Shown here: positions 13,901 through 22,634 of the stretch, one piece after another
Layout of the letters: the number at the start of each line of letters is the position of its first letter
Position numbering within the stretch: position 1 is the first letter of the stretch
Assembly (NCBI RefSeq): GCF_033115175.1
Contig: NC_084837.1
Location: 89,958,499 to 90,022,498, forward strand
Reading direction: 5' to 3'
DNA from: Lepus europaeus
Lineage: Eukaryota; Chordata; Mammalia; Lagomorpha; Leporidae
DNA: 64,000 nt
Made by a program: the position numbers and the translations under genes
The notes under the pieces: model-generated
What the model was told of the DNA's origin: nothing
Database searches by the model: none
What the model saw: only the letters and a program-made list of their open reading frames with translations

Positions 13901-16576
13901 CCCTGCCACTCACATGGGAGACCCAGATAAAGCTCCTGGCTCCTGGCTTCTACCTAGCCCAGCCCCAGCTGTTGCGGCCATCTCGGGAAGTGAACCGGAG
14001 GCTGGAAGATCTCTTTGTCTCTCCCTTTCGCTCTCTGTGACCTTGCCTTTCAAATAAATCTTTAAAAAAAAAGAAAGAAAATGGATGACGGTGTCGCTCA
14101 GCAGTCAGGCCTGTCCCATGGTGCGGTAGCTCCTGGCTTGATGGACAGACGCAGAGGAAAGGAAGCTGTAGGAGGCAGCAGGACCAGTGAGACGGCCAGA
14201 GGGGCCCACACCAAGCGTGGGGGAGCTTGTGCTGCCCTGGGTTGGTGACCAGACACAAGCTCATCCCTCTTGGCACCATGGTGATCATAGCCAAAGCTCT
14301 GATCAGAACGGAAGTTTGCAAGGTTGGAAGGGCAGACTCGGCTTCGATGCTGAGCTCACTGCCAGCTGTGGGTGACGTGCACACCCGAGAAGCCTCATTC
14401 ATCACGTCACGTGAAGGTGAACAGTGGATCCACACGTGCTGATGCGACGGCAGCCGAAGAAAGAGCTGTTGGGAATGGAATCGGCTGACTGCGGAGGGGT
14501 GTTCCTTGCCGGAGCTGATCCTCACTGTGGATGATGCCTCCCTGTCCTGGAAACAGATGCCCGCAAGGACGTGGTCCACGAGGAGGCCAGGCCAGTGCCA
14601 GGTTTCGCGGCTAGGGTAACAGTCTGGCTTACAGGCAGTGAAACCTAGCGTGATCTGGCAGGGTGCGAATGCCGGGGCCTTCAAGCCTGTCAGTAAGCCA
14701 CACTGCACGCACTGCAGGAGCAATAGGAAGTCATGGATGGCCCCGCCCCTCTTCCGAGATGCCCTCCTGAATTGCTTTGCCAGTGCACTGGACAAGTACG
14801 GTATGGAGGGCGACACGCCTTCAGGGTTTTGGTAACTGTCGGTAAGGCTCCCAGCGCCCTTTTCTGTGGTGCCGTTGGTTCCGGGATGAAAGGACAGTTT
14901 CTTCCTCCAGACTCGGATCCAGCCAGTGGGTGAAGATTCATAAGGCCCTCTACGCAAGGGAGATCTTTGCCCAGGCTACCACAGCTGTGTAGACACGGGT
15001 ACAGTCCTGGAAGGACTCCCCGGACCTTGTGTGGGCCTGCCGTGGCGTCAGCCAGGAGTACATGGCTGGCATCTGCAAGAGAGCCATCCGTGACTTCAGA
15101 AGATGTGTCAACGATGCGGAGGTGGCAATCCAGGCTGGGGCGGAGCCGGGCTAGTGAGGACGACCCAAGGGGCTGCTGGAGCTGCTTCCTGAGGAATCCA
15201 GTAAGGAGAAGGTGCTGGACCTGGGATGGACGTGCGGAGGTGCAGAGGGGCCAGAGGAAAGGATGGTGCGAGAGGAGAGAGCGCTGCCGGAGGTCCGCGG
15301 TGAAGTTCAGCAGAAGGCCCGCACAGCCCAGCGTGCTCCCTAAGAAGCGTGGAGCATGGGCCCCAAGCCGGACGTGCTCCACGACTGAACAAGGATGCTC
15401 ACGGGTGCCGCCTGCTTGTGAGCAAGCCTGTGGTGAGCGACAGCCCGACAGCAGACCGCCTGGATAGACTCCTGAGAGAGCGGCCCTCGGGTGGGGCTCC
15501 CTCAGCAGGCCAGACCGCGGAGACAGCGGCGCGAGTGTGCTGTGGCCCGCTGGCCTCCCGATGGGACGGAGGCGGGGGTGGAAGACAGCGACAGGCGAGA
15601 GCCTCACCCGGGGTAGCCTGCGCTCATGTGTTTGTCTTCGTTTTTAGTAAAAATATTTTCTGAAAATTTAGTCCAAAAAATGCTTATAGAATAAAGATTG
15701 AGGAAAAAACTTTATATAGTTGTATAGTATGTATTTTAAGCGAAGTGTTACTAAATAGTCAAAAAGTTTTAAGACTGAAAGTGTTTTTAAAGTAGACAAG
15801 TCACAGGAGGAGAAGCCGTGTTAGGGGAGCCGCAGGCCACGCTGTGTGGTGTAGGTGGGTGGCAGGCGGGGCCGCCCAGCTCTGGGTGAGCGCGCCACAA
15901 GGTCCCCGTAACGAGGGCATTGCCTGCTGCTGCGGTGCCCCGACGTGGCCCCATCATTAAGCGCCGTGTGACTGGAACTCCTTAGGAGAAAGTGGGTGGA
16001 CTGTGCTGCTGCTTCTGGCCATATTCTTCTTTGGCAAGTAGAATTTTGAGAATTGCTTGCCTTACAATTTAAAACAAAAAATTACTATTTTCCAGTTCCA
16101 GATAGAAAGATGTGTCTCAGAGACAGTGAGTTAGTCATTACACAAGGCCATTGGGTTTTGCACACGTTTCGGAAACCGCCAATCCTCAGGACACAGTAAC
16201 AGTAGGAGTGCACTCTGCAGAGAAGGGGTTGGCTGGTCGTGTCGTTAGCATTAACGTGTCTCGGCCCTTGCCTCCCCCCCAGCATTACAACACCTCGCTG
16301 CTGGCCGCCGCCGCCGCCGCCGTCTCGGACGATCAGGACCTCCTGCACTCCTCGCGGTTTTTCCCGTATACCTCCTCGCAGATGTTTCTCGATCAGCTGA
16401 GTGCAGGAGGCAGCACCTCGTTGCCGACCACCAACGGGAGCAGCAGTGGCAGTAACAGCAGCCTCGTGTCCTCCAACAGCTTGCGGGAGAGCCACAGCCA
16501 CCCGGTGGCCAGCAGGAGTGGCACGGACACGGCGTCCATCTTCGGCATCATCCCAGACATAATCTCCTTGGACTGA
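4830..16576 (+). CDS. PIAS1: PIAS1, E3 SUMO-protein ligase, C-terminal six coding exons (partial gene)
   Basis: Joined exons are 4830-4990, 6947-7077, 7659-7839, 11612-11754, 12943-12980 and 16283-16576. They give 315 residues in one frame, all with AG/GT borders. If the protein is 651 aa as in human, these are residues 337-651; this numbering puts the SP-RING cysteine at 351 and the conserved tryptophan at 372, as in the known human protein. PIAS1 transfers SUMO from UBC9 to nuclear substrates such as STAT1 and p53 and represses or co-activates transcription. Seen here: SP-RING (about 340-400), SUMO-interacting motif VEVIDLTI (457-464) followed by acidic DEEEEE, then a Ser/Thr/Pro-rich tail. 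The SAP and PINIT domains and the promoter lie left of the window. No frame disruption is seen, so the gene looks functional. Confidence 0.97.
5570..5921 (-). repeat. Young C-SINE with perfect target-site duplication
   Basis: Poly-T then GACAGGCAGAGTGGACAGTG on the left, complement of a tRNA-like head (GGTTCTAGTCCCGGTCGGGGC) on the right. The 14-bp duplication AATACTATGTTCTT occurs at 5557-5570 and 5922-5935 without mismatch. The sequence is close to the copies at 44556, 47929, 54428 and 63729, a recently active subfamily. Confidence 0.95.
6947..7077 (+). CDS. PIAS1: PIAS1 exon, end of SP-RING and linker
   Basis: Acceptor TTTTTTTTTGTAG, donor GTGAGT. The 131 nt complete Gly390 and encode residues 391-433 ([17 protein letters not shown] and following). 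This helix and the CTDCDEIQF strand pack on the SP-RING. One G is passed on to the next exon. Confidence 0.96.
7659..7839 (+). CDS. PIAS1: PIAS1 exon with the SUMO-interacting motif
   Basis: Acceptor CCCACACAG, donor GTAAGT. It encodes residues 435-493. [21 protein letters not shown] is the canonical hydrophobic SIM core followed by serines (CK2-type sites that strengthen SUMO binding in the family) and an acidic run. The sequence before it ([10 protein letters not shown]) differs slightly from my recollection of human. Confidence 0.97.
7840..11611 (+). other. PIAS1: PIAS1 intron, 3.8 kb
   Basis: Mostly unique AT-rich sequence. It holds a poly(A) tract at 9244-9270, a TG repeat at 9621-9637, and one SINE (10827-11147). 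No coding segment seen. Confidence 0.85.
10827..11147 (+). repeat. C-SINE with 13-bp target-site duplication
   Basis: GGGGCCAGCACTGTGGCACAG head, tail AAATAAATAAAATAAATCTTT. AAAAACTCTCCAC flanks it at 10814-10826 and 11148-11160, identical on both sides. Confidence 0.95.
11612..11754 (+). CDS. PIAS1: PIAS1 exon, Pro/Ser-rich tail
   Basis: Acceptor CTTCTTACAG, donor GTGAGT. After completing Gly494 it encodes 47 residues beginning [10 protein letters not shown] and including [17 protein letters not shown]. This region is low-complexity and probably disordered. Confidence 0.96.
12943..12980 (+). CDS. PIAS1: PIAS1 38-nt micro-exon
   Basis: Acceptor CTCCCATAG, donor GTATGT. It encodes [12 protein letters not shown] (about residues 543-554) after completing a split glycine codon. 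Both neighbours stay in frame, and the peptide matches the human tail. Confidence 0.95.
13744..14076 (+). repeat. C-SINE
   Basis: GGGGCTGGCTCTGTGGTGTAAC head and AAATAAATCTTTAAAAAAAAAG tail. It abuts the Tigger-like sequence. Confidence 0.9.
14081..15450 (+). pseudogene. Degenerate Tigger/pogo-type transposase (Tc1-mariner superfamily fossil)
   Basis: Three conserved transposase blocks can be read in order on the + strand, in shifting frames with stops between them. At 14405-14461, [17 protein letters not shown] resembles the KVxGEAASADxEAA block after the helix-turn-helix region. At 14512-14574, [18 protein letters not shown] resembles the first catalytic-Asp block NVDETxxxWKxMPxRT. At 14686-14800, [15 protein letters not shown] and [10 protein letters not shown] resemble LPVxWxxNxKAWMTxxLFxxW. 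At 15062-15127, [22 protein letters not shown] resembles the C-terminal MxGIWKKLxPxFxxDFxGF block. The element is unusually GC-rich for Tigger DNA. No terminal inverted repeats were recognised. It cannot encode a working enzyme. It could instead be a retro-copy of a TIGD-family gene. Confidence 0.7.
16283..16576 (+). CDS. PIAS1: PIAS1 terminal coding exon
   Basis: Acceptor is a C-rich tract ending CCCCCCCAG. It encodes residues 555-651 and stops with TGA at 16574-16576. Features are a run of six Ala from (GCC)6, a Ser/Gly/Asn-rich stretch and the conserved C-terminus [25 protein letters not shown] differs at a few positions from remembered human PIAS1. Confidence 0.97.
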   Translation, partial: HYNTSLLAAAAAAVSDDQDLLHSSRFFPYTSSQMFLDQLSAGGSTSLPTTNGSSSGSNSSLVSSNSLRESHSHPVASRSGTDTASIFGIIPDIISLD

Positions 16577-19500
16577 GCCCCCGGCCCAGAGTCAGTGAAC
16601 TCGGCAGAAAGAAGAGAACTTTGTGCTGTTTTACCTTATTCTGTTTAGAAAAGTACACAAGCGTGTTTTTTTCCTTTTTTTAGGGAAAAAATTAAAAGAA
16701 ATGTACAGAGAACAAAACTATATTTTCAGTTTTACTTTTGTATATAAATCTAAGACTGCCTGTCTGATAAAACACTTATAAAAAAAAAAAGAAAGAAAAG
16801 AAAAAAGAAAAATCAAGCACCCACAAACCACCTTCAGTTCATTTTTTCCTGGATTCTGAAGATTTTTCATCAGTTGTCCTCTGGTTTTGGTTTTATTTTA
16901 CTTCAATGGCATTATTTTATTTGCAATAACAGAAAAGGAATTGCATGTATGAAGTTTTAAATTGTGGGCTTTGTTGTGGGGAGGGGTTGGGGGGATGGTT
17001 TGGTTTCCTTTTTCTAAATACGACAGACTTGGGCTCTGTCTGCGTGTGTGTGTGCATATTCTATCCAGCCTTAAGTTATCAGTTTCCTCTGTCCCATTGC
17101 ATTCCTGCATTTCCAGGACATAGCTCGTGCGTGCGTGCGTGCGTCTGTGTGGGTGTTTTTCTGTCGTTGCTGTTCCCTCTCCTCCCAAGTTTGCATTCAG
17201 TTCACACATCCGTTGCCTGCTTCTTTCAAACTGCTTTGAGGGTCTTGAACTCACACGTGAGCCCTTTTCTCAACCACCCCAGTTGCATGTTCTCTCCGTC
17301 ACGTGTTCTCCCACTGGCCCCATGTCCCCTGGGAATGTGCCTTAGGGCTGATGGAGGAAAGGGCTTGGCAGACCTGGAGTAATGCGCACCCGTCTAGTCC
17401 TTGATTCTCGGCCCGGATCGCCAGCGTTGCGTGTCTACACCCAGCCTGTGACTACCTGCGTGTTTGGCCACGGGGTAGCAAGTTTTCACGGAAGATCGCT
17501 CATGCCAAAGGAGGGGGGAAAAGTGCTTAGGAAGCCCTGCTGGGTGTCCAGTGCAGCGGACGGAGGTAAGGTGATGCCGCCTCAGGAGGAGAGAGAAGGC
17601 CGTTGTCCTGAAGGGGCGTTCTCTTTGGAAAACGCAGTGCCGCACGTCCATCTGTAGGAATGTGAGCAGTGATGAGCAGTGAAATTCAACGTGGACTTGG
17701 TCCACTTCGTTTCCACTCTGGCTCTGAGTGTTCTTACTCTCTTAGCCTGTCTGCCGTGGTCATGTTTTCTTCACCTTCTCATGACAACCATGAACGGGAA
17801 AGAGAAAAAAATTTTTAAAATGCATGGGTTAGTCTGATCTGCTCTTACTCATGGGACGTGTAAATGTTGAAAACTGCTCTCCGGACGGGGAGGAGGAGAG
17901 GCGGTGTCACCTGTGCTCCGGAAGCCTCGTCAGAGAAAACATTCTGTTCTCAGGTGTGGACACTGTCTGAGCTGATGGACAGTGCAGGGGTAGGTAACAA
18001 AAAGTCACAGAAGGGGTGTGGTGATGGCCAGTCCCAACTGGTAACGTTCTCGGAGCTGATGAAGGACCACCTTTGCGTGTCCACTGGTCCTGTTGGATCT
18101 TGCATTGGTGACAAAGTGACATGTTTTAACCCAGGTGGCGTTCAAGCTGGCTGTATCTTCAGTTGTGTGACAGAAGTGATGGTTCTCATGACTGTGTGGC
18201 GTCTAAAAAGAACATGTTTTTACAGCATCTCTGCTACTAAATTGTTGACTTGAATTTTGAAAAAAACAGTTGGTGTTGCTATGTATATGTGTGTGTGTGT
18301 ATATATGTATTTATAAACAGGCGTGTGTGAGTAACAAGTGAGTTACATAGTCTTCCCCTGGGCGTGTGGACTCCACACAGAAACGGCTGGCTGTAGTCAG
18401 GAAACAACTTGTAACTTTGGAAAAGCAGATTGGTTGTCAGTTAACACAGGAGATAGTTTTTAAATGAATCTGGTGTTACAGTGAGTCCACACTAAACTCT
18501 CATTACCATATTGATCGAAGCTAATTTCTAATATTACATTTTTGTGTCTGAATTTGTATTGGGGTTTCAGTTTCGGATTTTACATTGCAATAGGAGACAG
18601 ACTTCTGGTAATTCAGCTCCCTCAGGTAAAATCCTGAATAATTTTCTTTGCTCATTTTTCCTTTCTGTCGGTGGTGGTCTCAGAATTCTGATCAGTAGCT
18701 TCGTATAGGATGCTGAGTTAGGAGCTCTTTGAGTGATTCACTCGGAGACCCACCCTCTGCTTTCTTCAGCCCCATGGTGTTTGTTGTGGAAGACGGAGGG
18801 CTGTGTCCCTCAGTGGCCTGCATTGCGCCGCCCTAGGGAAGACAGGTGACAGGGAGAAGTCAGTGTCCAGTGGCGTTCGTCCTGATCTCGTTCCGTGTCT
18901 GACTTTTTAGTTCATTCCACTCTGTGAGGAGTTTGTTTCCTTCCGTCGGTGACTTTCCACAGTGTTGCGCTGGGTCGTGGCGGTCACTCGCTCCCTAGTG
19001 TCCTGCTCCCCGGGAGTCAGGGCCCTGGCCTGGGCTGTCACCAGCAGCACCCAGTCTGGCCTGCTCTGTCTCTGTGTCTTCAGTGAGAGCCCCTCGCCCC
19101 TTCCTCTCTTCCTCGCTCAGCTCTCCCTCGCTCCCCAGCCCGCCCCGATGGTGACAGTGAGTGCCAGAAGAGTGGGGGCACCTGTGCCACCCCCTCGCTC
19201 TGGCCGCCCGCGAGGGGTGTGCGCGTGTCTGTGTCTCCGTACAGTGCTGTCTGTCTGCACGCGTGTGTATCGGACGCTGTGCACACGTCTTTGATGAGAC
19301 CGCTGTTGGGCTAGCAGCGTTGAAGTGGCTTTTCTTTACTTTGTGGGCATTATTGGACACATCTATTAAAAACAGTCTGCACCGAAACCACGCCACACGT
19401 GGTGACTGAGTATTTGGAGCATGGAATTTTTTTCCTGTCATTTAGACATTATCACAACTCTGTATCATTACTGACTTAAGATTCACTTAAGCTTCAGAAA

Positions 19501-20095
19501 AATGTGATTTCCTGGCATATTTTCCTTTGAGCCAAGTGTCTGAAATCTGAATGAGAAAATGGATCCCAGCTGTGTACATTTTAAAATGCGGAAAGAACAT
19601 TACTTTTAGGACAATTTGAATTTTAAGTCCATAAAACTCTCAAAGATCTTCAGGACTCTTTAAAGCACATTTGAAATTATTTTAGTAAGAATGTTTGTTT
19701 TATTAATACATGTTGGATTCTGGTTTTTAGTTGAACACAAAGCTTAGGTTTCAGAGAGCAGGAGGGAGACTAGCTGGTGGCCCAGAGAGTGCTGCTGATA
19801 ATGGTTTAATTAACAAAGGGGAAAATGTATATAAACAGATATAAAGCTACCATAAATTCCATGAACTTCAATCTGTGATTCATTGCCTTAAACTTTCTCT
19901 CTTAGAATTTCCATACCGCATGCCAAACCAGTAAAACGGCTTTTAAAACATGTATAGTAGACCAATGTCAGTTTGTATAAAAGTACCAAGTGAAAATATT
20001 TATTACATGCATTGGAAAGAAATTGTTTACCTATTGAATGTTACCTGTTTATGTAGAGCTCTTTAGATGTAATAAAAGAAAAGCCTTCAGTTAAT
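16577..20095 (+). other. PIAS1: PIAS1 3' untranslated region
   Basis: About 3.5 kb of AT-leaning, SINE-free sequence between the TGA and the AATAAA at 20071. Absence of repeats over this length, in a window otherwise carrying a SINE every 1-2 kb, fits a constrained UTR. It holds an A-rich tract (16780-16815), TG/TA simple repeats (17042-17055, 18288-18305) and two UGUAUAUA Pumilio-type elements (16739-16746, 19826-19833). The extent is inferred. Confidence 0.75.
20071..20076 (+). terminator. PIAS1: Candidate PIAS1 poly(A) signal AATAAA
   Basis: AATAAA in TTTAGATGTAATAAAAGAAA, with a T/GT-rich downstream stretch (TTAATTTGTCTTCTGTAAG). It is the only good hexamer at the right-hand edge of the repeat-free 3'UTR. 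Cleavage would fall near 20,095. Confidence 0.6.
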
Positions 20096-20929
20096 TTGTC
20101 TTCTGTAAGAGTAACGCACTGGGTAGGTGAGGGGCGGGGCCCCTGCGAGAGAGATGCCAGTGCCATGGAACCCGCAACGCCGCTGCCCACAGGATTGCAG
20201 AGCGTGGCCCGGGCCCGGCTCTCGCGGCATGGCGCAGGGGAGTTCACGCGCGGCCCTCGCTCCCCTCTTCTCGGAATCGGGCTGCCTGGTGGACCACAGC
20301 GTCTGTGCAGCTCTACATCTGTCCAGTGGCTGCAGTTCCAGGGCCCTTGTTGCAAATGACACCAGGTGCCCGGTGAACCCCTGGACATTGCACTGGAGAG
20401 AGCACGAGACCTGGACAACTGCAGTGGAAGGGGCCAAAATCCGAACCCTTGCAGGCTCCTACCTCCCAGGCACCGGGCGCCTGGCAGGAGGGCCGAGCAG
20501 GTGCAGCGGCGTGTTTGTGGTGCGCTGCGGTTTGGGCTCATTAGGCACATGGGGTTCGTGAAGCTTGCGTTCAAGCCTTGCTGGGACCAGTCGGTGGTAA
20601 ATGTAGACAAAAAAGCTCCCAGGGAAAGGCTCTGGTTTATTCATAGAGCCCAGAGCTTCCGTTTCCTATCCCAGCTAAACCATCAGTGTCTGGCTCCTGT
20701 CTGCTCCCTGGTATTGTAGATGGGCTGCGTGGGATTTGCTTCCTGGTGTTGAAACAGAGGGTCTCGGACCCTTGAGCTTTGTCTGAAAGTACAGCCATTC
20801 TCCCTGGAAGGCCTAGGTCTCTACCCAGCAGCAGGTGCACTGCCCGTGTAAGCACCAGGGCTCCTCAGCTTGCTCTGGCCTCCTACAGGGTCATGGGAAC
20901 AGCCCCAGACATTCTGCTTCTGTTTTTGT

Positions 20930-21222
20930 ATTTTTTTTTTTTAAATGTGTATTTGAAAGGCAGAGTTACCCAAGAGATGGAGCACACAAGCACTTCCATC
21001 TGCTGGTTCACTCCCCAAATGGCTGCAACAGCCAGGGCCGGGCCAAGTTGAAGCCAGGAGCCTGGCACTGCGTCCTGGCCTCCCAGGTGGGTGGCAGTGC
21101 CCCAGGCACGTTAGTTGGGTTGGAGATGGGGCAGCCGCAGCTCAGACCACCATACAGAATAGAATGCTCATGTCCTAGCTGGCAGCTTCACCCGCCGCAC
21201 CACAGTGCGGGCTCCTGTTTTC
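20930..21222 (-). repeat. C-SINE, diverged
   Basis: Poly-T, TTTGAAAGGCAGAGTTACCC, then CTGCTGGTTCACTCCCCAAATGG and the CCGCACCACAGTGCGGGC complement of the head. Confidence 0.85.
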
Positions 21223-22239
21223 TTTCTTAAAGAAGCCTAACACCCCACAAAACCTGGATCTGCCCCGGCACCGCGGGACCCAGGCTGCCAGTCACTTGGT
21301 CGCAACAGCACCTCATTGGCGTCTGGGGCATTTGTTGCCTGCCGCTCACTGCCACCCCCCAGGAACCCTGCAGCTCCTGGGAGGTTTCGCCTTCGGCAAG
21401 CGCACTCTTGGGAAAACAACCCATTCCTTTGTCAGGGCTGCAGGTGCGCCACAGGGCTAAGCCCTGGGTGAGGCACTTGGGGCTTGTGTACCCTCCCACT
21501 GGACACGAGGGCCCCTCCGGGTGTTTTTCTAATGCTGCAGCCTTTCGGGCACCGGGAGACCAAACCACAACCCAGAGACACGAGGATGAGAATCTACCTG
21601 GAGCTCTGCACCCCGCCCTATGTGTCCCTCTGGCAAGGGCGGGGGCGCCTCAGTGCTGAGCAGCACCTCCTAAGTGGCCCAAAGCCACTTGAGCTGGAGG
21701 GCTGCCGCCCTCCTGCAGTCCTCCAGGGCTCTGGCCTGTTCCGCCCTCTGACTTCCCAGTAGTGCTGGGGCAGTGGCTGAAGGCCATGGTCAGGCCCAGA
21801 GCACAGGAGAAGAGGGTCTGGAAAGGCCTTCTCTGCAGGTGCTCAGAGTGCGGAGCCTCCCAGCTGCTGGCGGCCCTGCGTGTGGTTAGGGTGAGGTTAG
21901 GAGGCTCCGCCCACCGCGTGCAGGTGCCACAGCCTCCACCCCGCGGGCCTTCTTGAACTAAAATCCAGAACCCTGCCGCCACGGCTGTCGGGATGGGAGT
22001 GGGAGTTTAAGTGGGCCTTGGTGCTAGACGTGTTGCCCTCAGCGGTGTGTGTGTGTCTGCCCTTCGCTCGGTGCCTCTTCGCAGCCAGCACTGGCTTGGT
22101 CTTGGAAACGCGGAAGGTGGTGCCAGCGCCCGCACGCAGACCGGGGCTTGGGGTAGAGTGCCCGTCTTAGGAAAACACCCTCATGCTAACTGGGGGTCCC
22201 GCTGTGCCCTGCAGCCTCATCTCAATGCGCCCCAGGAGC

Positions 22240-22345
22240 TGAGTCGGGATCCAGCTCTTGGGGCATCCCGAGGCTCAGAGAGGTGAAGAGCTTTGCCCCG
22301 AGTCACACAGCCAGCCAGGCCTGGAGCCCAGGCTCCTCTCCAAAC
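22240..22345 (+). repeat. MIR fragment
   Basis: GAGGCTCAGAGAGGTGAAGAGCTTTGCCCCGAGTCACACAGCCAG is a clear MIR core. Confidence 0.75.
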
Positions 22346-22424
22346 CACAGGCTGTTTGCACAGCCGAGGCTGGACCTAGAGTAGTTAACAAAGACATTCG
22401 CGATCGGTCACGAGGCTGAAGTCC

Positions 22425-22430
22425 TTTATT
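22425..22430 (-). terminator. CALML4: CALML4 poly(A) signal AATAAA
   Basis: TTTATT on the + strand reads AATAAA on the minus strand, 107 bp after the CALML4 stop codon. This gives a short 3'UTR. Confidence 0.8.
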
Positions 22431-22536
22431 AGGGTTGCCGGCCGACCCCTGCCACACTTGGGCACCGCCCTGCCGCTGCTGCGCTGGCCGCCTCCGCCGG
22501 GGTCTGCGGGCCCCTGCGCTCCCCGCGGCCCCGCGC

Positions 22537-22634
22537 TCAGTAGTCCTGCATCGGAAGGGTGATCTTGCGGATGAAATCATCGTACTTCACCTGGCCGCTC
22601 GGTTCGATATCCGCTTCCTTGAAGAGCTCGTCCA
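22537..22634 (-). CDS. CALML4: CALML4 exon 5, EF-hand 4 and stop
   Basis: Acceptor GGGTTCGTTGCAG. It encodes VDELFKEADIEPSG through LPMQDY and TGA (residues 122-153). Loop 4 has Asp instead of Glu at position 12. Confidence 0.95.

Larger units (their letters stand above)
12981..16282 (+). other. PIAS1: PIAS1 last intron, 3.3 kb
   Basis: Unique sequence (12981-13740, with scattered CpGs), one SINE, a decayed Tigger-type transposase region (about 14081-15450), then unique sequence to the terminal exon. Confidence 0.85.
20097..22424. other. PIAS1-CALML4 convergent intergenic gap
   Basis: Unique GC-rich sequence with one reverse SINE (20930-21222) and a MIR fragment (22240-22345). I recognise no gene. 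Open frames here carry no familiar domain and overlap on both strands. Confidence 0.7.

Noticed and set aside
13950-14957. 335-codon minus-strand open frame
   Set aside because: Antisense to the Tigger fossil and a SINE. The recognisable protein similarity is on the other strand.
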